This document shows positions 1-6,344 of a DNA stretch of 47,371 nucleotides, in pieces (positions within the stretch are counted from its first letter, which is position 1; every line of letters starts with the position of its first letter). The position numbers and the translations under genes were made by a program. The stretch spans positions 1 to 47,371 of the forward strand of contig JADYZU010000001.1 in the NCBI GenBank assembly GCA_020852925.1, given 5' to 3'. This DNA comes from Rubellimicrobium sp. Its GTDB lineage: Bacteria; Pseudomonadota; Alphaproteobacteria; Rhodobacterales; Rhodobacteraceae. The notes below the pieces were generated by a model. The model searched no databases. It was not told the origin of the DNA and saw only the letters and a program-made list of their open reading frames with translations.

Positions 1-1
1 G

Positions 2-139
2 ACCACGGCCCTGCTCGACCGCCTCACCCACCGCTGCCACATCTTGGAAACCGGAAACGACAGCTTCCGCTTCAAGGCAAGTTCAGCCGCAGCAGCCCGA
101 AAAAAGAAAGACGCAAACCATGCCTTGACCCCAACATGA
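2..139 (+). CDS. istB: IstB-like ATP-binding transposition helper, C-terminal end only
   Basis: The reading frame enters from the left edge and stops at TGA 137-139. It encodes about 45 residues beginning [20 protein letters not shown] and continuing SFRFK, which is the characteristic C-terminus of IS21-family IstB (leucine-rich DRLTH, then ILETGN-SFRFK). The catalytic AAA+ core would be upstream of the window. The basic alanine/lysine tail is a normal variation. Whether the full gene is intact cannot be judged. Identification rests on recognising the short C-terminal motif and on the IS21-type repeats just downstream. Confidence 0.75.
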   Translation, partial: TTALLDRLTHRCHILETGNDSFRFKASSAAAARKKKDANHALTPT

Positions 140-161
140 CCCGAAATCCATAGTTAGAAGT

Positions 162-207
162 GGCTCACTTCTCGATGGAAAACCCGGCTCAGTTCTGGGT
201 GGAAATC
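162..207 (+). repeat. Two tandem terminal repeats of the IS21-type element
   Basis: Positions 162-183 and 186-207 are two copies of a sequence starting GGCTCA and ending TGGAAA plus two bases. They are offset by 24 bases and differ at about five positions. Multiple terminal repeats of this size are binding sites for the IstA transposase in IS21-family elements. Confidence 0.7.
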
Positions 208-310
208 AACACCTTTGTCGAGTACACATCATCTTGGGGCGCACTGTGCAACAGAAGGCTTTGATTCTCTACCCATGAAATCGTTCATGGCACTTTGACG
301 ACAAAGACGG

Positions 311-333
311 AAAAGGCGGGCAAACTGCCCGCC
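311..333 (-). terminator. Rho-independent terminator of tRNA-Asn
   Basis: Read on the minus strand, a perfect 8-bp GC stem (333-326 with 322-315, 3-nt loop) is followed directly by four T residues at 314-311. It lies about 68 bases beyond the 3' end of the tRNA-Asn gene on the same strand and is the obvious end of that transcript. Confidence 0.75.
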
Positions 334-400
334 TTCCGTTCTAGAACCCGTCTTAACTCACCGTCTTAGGCGGCTGACAGGGCGTAAGCTCTTGATTTCT

Positions 401-475
401 TGGCTCCGGCGGTAGGGATCGAACCTACGACCAATTGATTAACAGTCAACTGCTCTACCGCTGAGCTACGCCGGA
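401..475 (-). tRNA. tRNA-Asn (GUU anticodon)
   Basis: The minus strand folds as a 75-nt tRNA. It has an acceptor stem TCCGGCG paired with CGCCGGA, a D-arm with GCTCAGCGGTAGAGC, an anticodon loop CTGTTAA giving GUU, a T-arm GGTTCGATCC, and an encoded CCA end at 403-401. Promoter and terminator flank it closely. tRNA genes are common insertion neighbours, but the IS21 end is about 175 bases away and does not interrupt it. Confidence 0.97.
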
Positions 476-485
476 ACACGGGGGG

Positions 486-514
486 CCTATAGCAACCCCG
501 TTCGGGGGCGGCAA
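486..514 (-). promoter_or_regulatory. Sigma-70 type promoter of tRNA-Asn
   Basis: On the minus strand TTGCCG (514-509) and TATAGG (491-486) are separated by exactly 17 bases. The -10 box ends ten bases before the tRNA 5' end. The pattern closely matches the one before tRNA-Thr later in the window (TTGTCG, 17 bases, TAGATG). Confidence 0.6.
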
Positions 515-540
515 GGGGGGGTCTTGCGAAAAACCCGCGA

Positions 541-1539
541 TCAGGCGCGCAGGAAGCGGGCCGTGGCGAGGGGGGTGGGCGCGGTGCCGTCCGGGTCGGC
601 GGCGGGGCCCTCCGGCGCCACCGACACGCGCCCGCATCGCGCCAGTTCCGCCAGATGGGCAAGGCAGGTGAGCCGGGCCATCGGCTCGAGCCCGGGGGCA
701 AGCCGGGGGTAGACCGCGCGCGTCACCGCCTCGCCGTCCGCAGGTGTGCCCAGCCGGTCGAGCGCGGCCAGGATCGCCTCCTCGCGCGCGCGGCGATGGG
801 CGATCAGCCGCGCCACGAGTGCGGCCGGATCGTCATGCGCCGGGCCATGGCCGGGCAGGGCGCGCCGCAGCGGCAGCCGGGCCAGGCGCGCCAGCCCCGC
901 CATAAAGGCGCCCATGTCGCCGTCGGGCGGCGGGGCGATGACGCTGCTCGACCAGGCCATGACGTGATCGCCGCTCAGCAGAACGCCATCGCGCAGCAGG
1001 CAGATGTGGTCGGGCGCATGGCCGGGGGTGTGCAGCACCTGCCAGGCCCCGCCCTCGGCCGCGATCAGGCTGCCCTCCGCGAGCGCGACATCCGGCGCGA
1101 TCGCGGCCCCCGCGAACCGGCGCGGCCCGGCGGCAAGGCCCAGCCCGCGCAGCCAGTCCCCTTCTTCCGGCTCGGCCCCTCCATGCCCGGCCCCGCCTTG
1201 CCCAACGCCATGCCCCCCGCCATGCGCCAGAACCGGCGCCCCCACCGCCCGCGCCAGCGTGGAGGCAAGCCCGGCATGATCGGCATGCGCATGTCCGACC
1301 ACCACCGCCTCGACCGGACGCCCGCCGATCGCCGCGAGCAGCGCGGCCAGATGGCGCGGATCGGCCGGCCCGGGATCGAGGACGATCAGCCGCGCCTCGC
1401 CCAGCAGGTAGGTGTTCGTGCCGGTATGGGTCATGGCCGAGGCATTGGGCGCCCGCACGAGGGTGATGCCCGGGCCGATGATCCCGGTCTCCGCCTTCGG
1501 GCTTTCCTTCGGCCCCGGTTCGATCCTAGTCTCGGTCAT
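541..1539 (-). CDS. MBL-fold metallo-hydrolase (glyoxalase II/LACTB2-like)
   Basis: The protein has 332 residues. The metal-binding signature HAHADH is at residues 83-88, followed by TPGHAPDH, a SGDH motif and a late LPGHGP, so both zinc sites appear complete. The N-terminal part (THTGTNTYLLG, then LIVLDPGPAD) is typical of the LACTB2-like branch with a winged C-terminal domain, which acts as a cytosolic thioesterase, nuclease or hydrolase. The substrate cannot be told. Start 1539 is chosen because GAGGAAGG lies just upstream on the minus strand. An alternative start at 1557 lacks such a site. The start codon overlaps that of the divergent kinase gene by two bases. Confidence 0.85.
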   Translation of the reverse strand: MTETRIEPGPKESPKAETGIIGPGITLVRAPNASAMTHTGTNTYLLGEARLIVLDPGPADPRHLAALLAAIGGRPVEAVVVGHAHADHAGLASTLARAVGAPVLAHGGGHGVGQGGAGHGGAEPEEGDWLRGLGLAAGPRRFAGAAIAPDVALAEGSLIAAEGGAWQVLHTPGHAPDHICLLRDGVLLSGDHVMAWSSSVIAPPPDGDMGAFMAGLARLARLPLRRALPGHGPAHDDPAALVARLIAHRRAREEAILAALDRLGTPADGEAVTRAVYPRLAPGLEPMARLTCLAHLAELARCGRVSVAPEGPAADPDGTAPTPLATARFLRA

Positions 1540-2839
1540 GACCTTCCTCTGGCTCAAACGGGCGATGCCGCGCAGCCTTCACGGGCGGGCCGTGCTCATT
1601 CTGCTCATGCCGGTGCTCACCTTGCAACTGATCGTCTCGATCGCCTTCATCCAGCGCCATTACGAGGGGGTGACGCGGCAGATGGCCGAAGGGGTCGCGG
1701 CCGAAATCGCGCTGGTCGCGCAGACCGGCGCCGATGACCGGCCCGAGGCCGCGCGCCTTGCCCGGGCGCTCGGGCTCGGGCTGCTGCTCCCTGCGCCGCC
1801 CGCGCCCGCGGCCGACGGGCGCCCGTTCTACGATCTGTCCGGGCGGGCGCTGGTCGCGGCGCTGCACCGGCATCTGCCGGGCTTTGCCGGCATCGACCTG
1901 TCGGACCGCCGCGTGGCCGCGGTCTGGGTCGCCTCGGGCGACGGACTCGCGCGGATCGACTTTGCCCGCGACCGGGTCTCGGCCTCGAATCCGCATCAGC
2001 TTCTGGTGCTGATGCTGCTGTTCGGCGCGCTCATGACCTTCATTTCCTGGCTGTTCCTGCGCAACCAGCTCCGTCCGATCACCCGGCTGTCGCGCGCGGC
2101 CTCGGAGTTCGGCAAGGGGCGCACCGTGCCGTTCCACCCCTCGGGCGCGGTCGAGGTGCGCGCCGCCGGCGCCGCCTTCCTCGAGATGCGCGGCCGGATC
2201 GAGCGTCAGGTCCACAGCCGCAACCTCATGCTCTCGGGGATCAGCCACGACCTGCGCACGCCCCTGACGCGGCTCAGGCTCGGGCTTGCGCTCATCGACG
2301 ATCCCGAGGCCGGGCCGCTCCGGCGCGACATCGCCGAGATGGAGCACATGCTCGACGCCTTCCTCGATTTTGCCCGCGGCGATGCCGGCGATGCGTTCGC
2401 GGCGACCGATCCGCTGGCACTGGTGCGCCAGGTGATCGCCGACGCCGCGCGCGCGGGGCAGGACGTGACCCTCCTTCCCCCGGACGGCCCGGTGCCGGAG
2501 GTGCGGCTGCGCCCGCTCGGGCTGCGCCGCGCGCTCGGGAACCTGATCGACAACGCCCTGCGCCACGGCACGCGGGCCGAGATCGGCCTGACCTTCGCGA
2601 GGGGCGCGCTCGTGATCGCGGTCGAGGATGACGGCCCCGGCATCCCCCCCGAGGCCCGCGACGAGGCGATGCGCCCCTTCGTGCGCCTCGACAGCGCGCG
2701 CAACCAGGACCGGGGCGCGGGCGTCGGGCTTGGCCTTGCCATCGTCGCCGACATGGCGCGCGGCCATGGCGGATCGCTCAGGCTGGGGCGGTCCGAACGG
2801 CTGGGCGGGCTGCGCGCCGAACTGGTGCTGCCGCGCTGA
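1538..2839 (+). CDS. EnvZ-like membrane sensor histidine kinase (orphan)
   Basis: The 433-residue protein has a hydrophobic segment after the basic start (AVLILLMPVLTLQLIVSIAF), a short periplasmic domain of about 115 residues, a second membrane segment (LLVLMLLFGALMTFISWLFL), HAMP, and a dimerisation/phosphoacceptor helix with SHDLRTPLTRL (His237). The ATPase domain carries DNALRHG, EDDGPGIPP and GVGLGLAIV. EnvZ-type kinases normally follow an OmpR-type regulator. Here the upstream neighbour is the divergent hydrolase and the downstream gene is on the other strand, so the partner must be elsewhere. No good ribosome site precedes ATG 1538, but the N-terminal WLKR-MPRSL-GRA pattern fits starts I remember from relatives. 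The signal sensed is unknown. Confidence 0.85.
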   Translation: MTFLWLKRAMPRSLHGRAVLILLMPVLTLQLIVSIAFIQRHYEGVTRQMAEGVAAEIALVAQTGADDRPEAARLARALGLGLLLPAPPAPAADGRPFYDLSGRALVAALHRHLPGFAGIDLSDRRVAAVWVASGDGLARIDFARDRVSASNPHQLLVLMLLFGALMTFISWLFLRNQLRPITRLSRAASEFGKGRTVPFHPSGAVEVRAAGAAFLEMRGRIERQVHSRNLMLSGISHDLRTPLTRLRLGLALIDDPEAGPLRRDIAEMEHMLDAFLDFARGDAGDAFAATDPLALVRQVIADAARAGQDVTLLPPDGPVPEVRLRPLGLRRALGNLIDNALRHGTRAEIGLTFARGALVIAVEDDGPGIPPEARDEAMRPFVRLDSARNQDRGAGVGLGLAIVADMARGHGGSLRLGRSERLGGLRAELVLPR

Positions 2840-2874
2840 CCCGCCGCCCCGTCGCGGGTCGGGAACCTGTCGAT

Positions 2875-2928
2875 CCCCCTTCATCTTTGTCCAAATACCC
2901 CGGGGGGTGAGGGGGGCAGCGCCCCCCT
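2875..2928. repeat. Intergenic repeat, single half-unit (site 1)
   Basis: TTCATCTTTG at 2880-2889 is followed by CCAAATACCCCGGGGGG and a perfect 7-bp G/C hairpin at 2911-2927 (GGGGGGC, loop AGC, GCCCCCC). The same arrangement recurs, usually as two back-to-back halves, near 14679, 37247 and 47262. This copy lies between two converging genes, the EnvZ-like kinase and cinA, so it may end transcription from one or both sides. Confidence 0.75.
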
Positions 2929-2941
2929 CGGCCGGCCACGA

Positions 2942-3424
2942 TCACCCGGCCGGCCCGGCGCGCAGCGCCCCGAGGATCAGCCCGAGCGCATGATCGCGCG
3001 CCGCCTTGCGCACCGCATCCCGCCCGCGCGCGCCGAATTCGACCGTCTGCGCGATCGTGGCCGCGGGCGTGGCCAGCGCGAAACAGACCCGGCCCTCGGG
3101 CTTCTGCGCCGATCCGCCGGGCCCGGCGATCCCGGTGGTGGCAACCGCGATCGTGGCCCCGGTGCGGGCGCGCGCCCCCAGCGCCATCTCGCGCGCGACC
3201 GCCTCGCTCACCGCGCCATGGGCGGCCAGCGTGGCCCCGGATACGCCCAGAAGCGCGCTCTTGGCGGCATTGGCATAGCTGACGATCCCGGCCAGGAACA
3301 CGTCCGACGATCCCGGCACATCGGTGAGGGCGGCCGCGACCAGGCCCCCGGTGCAGCTTTCGGCGGTGGCGATGCTCATGCCGTTGTCCCGGGCAAGATC
3401 AATGATCCGTGCGGCGATGTTCAT
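2942..3424 (-). CDS. cinA: CinA C-terminal-domain protein (nicotinamide-nucleotide amidohydrolase)
   Basis: This 160-residue protein matches the stand-alone CinA C-terminal domain, called PncC in E. coli, which deamidates NMN to nicotinate mononucleotide in pyridine-nucleotide salvage. Visible family motifs are TAESCTGGLVAAALTDVPGSS near the N-terminus, SYANAAKSALLGV, GAVSEAVAREMA, and TTGIAGPGG followed by KPEGRVCFA. Length is normal for the single-domain form. The start at 3424 overlaps the pgpA stop by four bases (ATGA), which suggests translational coupling. It is the last gene of the ispDF-pgpA-cinA operon, the same order as in many Rhodobacteraceae. Confidence 0.9.
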   Translation of the reverse strand: MNIAARIIDLARDNGMSIATAESCTGGLVAAALTDVPGSSDVFLAGIVSYANAAKSALLGVSGATLAAHGAVSEAVAREMALGARARTGATIAVATTGIAGPGGSAQKPEGRVCFALATPAATIAQTVEFGARGRDAVRKAARDHALGLILGALRAGPAG

Positions 3425-3921
3425 CCGCCCCACCCGATGATGGCCCCGTGCCAGATCGCGGCCAGGATCACCGATCCGACCCCGGCGAACAGCCCGGCCC
3501 ACAGGTCGTCCCCCATGAGGCCGAGGGCATCGCCGCGCCGGTCGGCCCGGCCGATCGGGCCCGGCTTCCAGATGTCGAACAGACGAAACAGCAGGAACGG
3601 CACCACCAGCCCCGGCCAGGCCGCAAGCGGGTCCACCCCGCGCGCCCAGAGCGGCAGCAGCGTGAACGACAGCGCAAGCCACTGGCCCGCCACCTCGTCG
3701 ATGACGATTTCCGACGGATCGGAGTCCGCCTGACCCGCGATCGCCCCCGGCACGGCCAGAAGGCCCAGCGCCGTGGCCAGCACGGCCCCCACCGGCACCA
3801 GCGGCGCCAGCCCCGCCATCGCCAGCCCCAGCGCCGCCAGCGTCGCCGCCGCCGAGGCCCAGGTGCCCGGCGCCGGCCGCAGATGCCCAAGGCCGAGAAC
3901 CGTGACCACCGCCCCCCTCAT
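3421..3921 (-). CDS. pgpA: Phosphatidylglycerophosphatase A
   Basis: The protein has 166 residues and should dephosphorylate phosphatidylglycerol-phosphate at the inner membrane, the last step of phosphatidylglycerol synthesis. Motifs visible are [14 protein letters not shown] at the N-terminus, [15 protein letters not shown] with the acidic metal ligands in the middle, and [18 protein letters not shown] near the C-terminus, all typical of PgpA. Hydrophobic segments lie between them. It overlaps ispDF upstream and cinA downstream by four bases each, so the three genes are almost certainly one transcript. Confidence 0.93.
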   Translation of the reverse strand: MRGAVVTVLGLGHLRPAPGTWASAAATLAALGLAMAGLAPLVPVGAVLATALGLLAVPGAIAGQADSDPSEIVIDEVAGQWLALSFTLLPLWARGVDPLAAWPGLVVPFLLFRLFDIWKPGPIGRADRRGDALGLMGDDLWAGLFAGVGSVILAAIWHGAIIGWGG

Positions 3922-5048
3922 GGCGCCACCAGCGTGGCGGTGGCCATGGCCGCGATCCCCTCGCCGCGCCCGGTAAAGCCCAGCGTCTCGGACGTGGTGG
4001 CCTTCACGCTGACCCGGCCGGCGTCGATCCCGAGGATGCGCGCCAGTTCGGCCCGCATGGCCCCGGCATGGGGCCCGATCTTCGGGCGCTCGCAGATGAG
4101 GGTCACATCGGCATGGGTGATGGTGAACCCGCGCCCGCGCGCCAGCGTGACGGCATGGGCAAGGAAGATCTCGCTGGCCGCGCCCTTCCATTGCGGATCG
4201 CTGGGCGGAAAGTGGCGGCCGATGTCCCCTTCGGCCAGCGCGCCCAGGATTGCGTCGGTCAGCGCATGCAGGCCCACATCGGCGTCCGAATGCCCGATCA
4301 GCGCGGCATCATGCGCGATCCGCACGCCGCAGAGGATCACATGATCGCCCGCGCCAAGGCGGTGCACGTCAAAGCCGTTGCCGGTGCGGATGTCCAATTC
4401 TTCCCCCAGGATGCGCGCGGCGCGGGCCAGATCGCCCGGGCCGGTGATCTTCATGTTGTCCTCGTCCCCGGCGACGATGGCAACCGTCATTCCGGCGGCC
4501 TGCGCCACCGCCACGTCGTCGGCGGCCCCGCCCGCATGGGCGCGATGCGCGGCCAGGATCGCGCCATAGGCGAATCCCTGCGGCGTCTGCGCCCGCCACA
4601 GCCCCTCGCGCGCGACCGTGCCCTGAACGGCCTCCCCGCCGCGCCACAGCGCATCCGTCACCGGCACGGCCGGCGCGGCGGCGCCGGTCCGAGCCGCCGC
4701 CGCGATCACGCGGGCAATCAGCGCGGGTTGCACCAGAGGCCGCGCGCCGTCGTGGATCAGCACCAGATCGGGCGGATCGGCGGCCAGCGCCTCGAGGCCC
4801 GCGCGCACGCTGCCCTCGCGCGTCGCGGCGCCGGCGACGAGGCGGATCCCCGAACCGATGCCGGGGCCGGGCGCCAGCAGGCCGAAATCGTCGGGGTGAA
4901 GCACCACCACCACCGGCCCGAGGCCGGCGAAGGCGGCGATGGTGCGGTCGATCACGCGCCGGCCCGCCAGCATCTGCCACTGTTTGGGCACCGGCCCCCC
5001 GGCGCGGCTGCCGCGACCGGCGGCGACGATGATGACGGCAATGCGCAT
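3918..5048 (-). CDS. ispDF: Bifunctional IspD/IspF isoprenoid enzyme
   Basis: The 376-residue fusion carries two enzymes of the non-mevalonate (MEP) pathway. Residues 1 to about 215 are IspD (2-C-methylerythritol 4-phosphate cytidylyltransferase), with [17 protein letters not shown] at the nucleotide-binding start and [10 protein letters not shown] in the middle. Residues 218-376 are IspF (cyclodiphosphate synthase), with the zinc site GFDVHRLG (Asp227, His229) and His253 in GHSDADVG, and a [16 protein letters not shown] tail. Such fusions are common in alphaproteobacteria. The start at 5048 has GGGAGGGG upstream. It is the first gene of the minus-strand operon and divergent from dusB. Confidence 0.95.
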   Translation of the reverse strand: MRIAVIIVAAGRGSRAGGPVPKQWQMLAGRRVIDRTIAAFAGLGPVVVVLHPDDFGLLAPGPGIGSGIRLVAGAATREGSVRAGLEALAADPPDLVLIHDGARPLVQPALIARVIAAAARTGAAAPAVPVTDALWRGGEAVQGTVAREGLWRAQTPQGFAYGAILAAHRAHAGGAADDVAVAQAAGMTVAIVAGDEDNMKITGPGDLARAARILGEELDIRTGNGFDVHRLGAGDHVILCGVRIAHDAALIGHSDADVGLHALTDAILGALAEGDIGRHFPPSDPQWKGAASEIFLAHAVTLARGRGFTITHADVTLICERPKIGPHAGAMRAELARILGIDAGRVSVKATTSETLGFTGRGEGIAAMATATLVAP

Positions 5049-5104
5049 GATCCCCTCCCTTGCGGGCCGAGCCTTAGGCAAATCCGGCCGCCCGCGCAAA
5101 CCGC

Positions 5105-5133
5105 TTGTGGCGGGGCGCGCGCGTGGCTAGAGC
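5105..5133 (+). promoter_or_regulatory. Candidate promoter of dusB giving a leaderless transcript
   Basis: TTGTGG (5105-5110) and TAGAGC (5128-5133) are separated by 17 bases. The dusB ATG begins at 5140, seven bases after the -10 box, which is about where transcription would start. No ribosome-binding sequence lies before that ATG, so a leaderless mRNA fits. This is a pattern match only. Confidence 0.4.
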
Positions 5134-5139
5134 CCGGGC

Positions 5140-6150
5140 ATGGATACGGACGGGCATATCGCGGCCTGCGCGCCGCTGCCGGGGCGCGGCGATCTGGCGC
5201 CGGTGGTGCTGGCGCCGCTCTCGGGGATCACCGACCTGCCGTTTCGCCGGCTGGTCGCCGGGTTCGGCGCGCGCTGGGTGGTCTCCGAGATGGTGGCGGC
5301 GGGCGAATATCTGTCGCTCGATCCCGGCAGCCGGGCGCGCGCCGAACTCGGCCTCGACGAGGCGCATACCGTGGTCCAGCTTGTCGGCCGCGCCCCCGCA
5401 CCGATGGCCGAGGCGGCGCGGCGCCTTGCGGGGCAGGGCGCGCGGGTGATCGACATCAACATGGGCTGCCCGGCGCGCAAGGTGACGGGCGGGCTGTCGG
5501 GATCGGCGCTCATGCGCGATCCCGATCAGGCCGAACGCATCATCGCCGCGGTGGCGCAGGCGGTGGCGGTGCCGGTCACGGTGAAGATGCGGCTGGGCTG
5601 GGACGCGGCGCAGAGGAACGCCCCCGATCTGGCGCGGCGTGCCGAATCCGCCGGCGCGCGCCTGATCGCCGTGCACGGGCGCACGCGCTGCCAGTTCTAC
5701 GAGGGGCGGGCCGACTGGGCCGCGATCCGCGACGTGCGCGCGGCGGTCTCGGTCCCGGTGATCGCCAACGGCGACATCGCCTGTGCCGGGGACGCGCGCC
5801 GCGCCCTTGAGCTGTCGGGCGCGCAGGCGGTGATGGTCGGGCGCGCGGCGCGGGGGCGGCCCTGGATCCTTGCGCAGATCGCGGCCGGGCTGACCGGGGC
5901 GCCGCCGCCGCCCGCCCCCGCGGGCGCCGCCCTGGCCGCGCTGGTCGGCGCGCATTACGAGGCGATGCTGTCCTTCTACGGCAGCCATGTCGGCGCGCGG
6001 GTGGCGCGCAAGCATCTGGGCTGGTTCATGGACCATGCCCGGACCCCGCCCGGCCTGCGTGCGCGCCTTCTGGTGGCGCCGCCCGGCACGGTGCTGTCGC
6101 TTCTGGGCGAGGCGCTGGCGGGCGATCCCGCCGCCCCGCAGGCCGCCTGA
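5140..6150 (+). CDS. dusB: tRNA-dihydrouridine synthase B (NifR3)
   Basis: The 336-residue protein belongs to the FMN-dependent Dus family, which reduces uridines in the tRNA D-loop. It shows LAPLSGITDLPFRRL (FMN binding) near the N-terminus, NMGCPARKVTGGLSGSAL with catalytic Cys110, VKMRLGWD, AVHGRTRCQFYEG, and IANGDIACAGDA followed by VMVGRAARGRPWIL. The C-terminal helical domain ends normally. In many alphaproteobacteria this gene, called nifR3, heads the nifR3-ntrB-ntrC-ntrY-ntrX locus. Here it is followed directly by ntrY after 194 bases, with no ntrB or ntrC and no recognisable remnant of either. Confidence 0.93.
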   Translation: MDTDGHIAACAPLPGRGDLAPVVLAPLSGITDLPFRRLVAGFGARWVVSEMVAAGEYLSLDPGSRARAELGLDEAHTVVQLVGRAPAPMAEAARRLAGQGARVIDINMGCPARKVTGGLSGSALMRDPDQAERIIAAVAQAVAVPVTVKMRLGWDAAQRNAPDLARRAESAGARLIAVHGRTRCQFYEGRADWAAIRDVRAAVSVPVIANGDIACAGDARRALELSGAQAVMVGRAARGRPWILAQIAAGLTGAPPPPAPAGAALAALVGAHYEAMLSFYGSHVGARVARKHLGWFMDHARTPPGLRARLLVAPPGTVLSLLGEALAGDPAAPQAA

Positions 6151-6222
6151 GCCGCGCGTCAAGATGTGCCGGGGCCCGGCCCCGCACCCCCAAGCCTTTG
6201 TGACCGCCTTGCGGAAAGGGGC

Positions 6223-6250
6223 GTGACAGCGGCCCGCGGATTGATGTATT
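6223..6250 (+). promoter_or_regulatory. Candidate promoter for ntrYX
   Basis: GTGACA (6223-6228, five of six matches to the -35 consensus) and TGTATT (6245-6250) are 16 bases apart in an AT-richer patch that also holds the direct repeat ATTGATG twice. Transcription would start about 88 bases before the ntrY start codon. This would give ntrYX its own transcript independent of dusB. Confidence 0.4.
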
Positions 6251-6344
6251 GATGCAACAGAACCGTGACCGATCCGCCGCAGCGGGTCGGGCAGGGGGCG
6301 GGCGGAAACCGGGCGACTGACCCGGCGTGCAGAAGGGTGCGTGC

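Larger units (their letters stand above)
1..226 (+). mobile_element. Right end of an IS21-family insertion sequence
   Basis: The segment holds the last codons of an IstB-like protein followed by two tandem copies of a 22-base terminal repeat, the usual layout of the right end of IS21-family elements. The outer boundary is uncertain. It could be the ACA at 209-211 or the ACA at 224-226, since IS21-type ends carry TGT/ACA termini. The rest of the element lies left of the window, so target-site duplications cannot be checked. Base composition is lower in GC than the chromosomal genes that follow. From 227 to 310 I see no gene, only a perfect 7-bp inverted repeat at 273-290. Confidence 0.75.

Noticed and set aside
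273-290. Inverted repeat CCATGAA/TTCATGG as a terminator of the IS element
   Set aside because: The 7-bp stem has no T-run in either direction and lies outside the likely element boundary. Its role is unclear.
6151-6344. Remnants of ntrB or ntrC between dusB and ntrY
   Set aside because: No frame in this gap gives histidine kinase or response regulator motifs. The gap is too short to hold a meaningful fragment.
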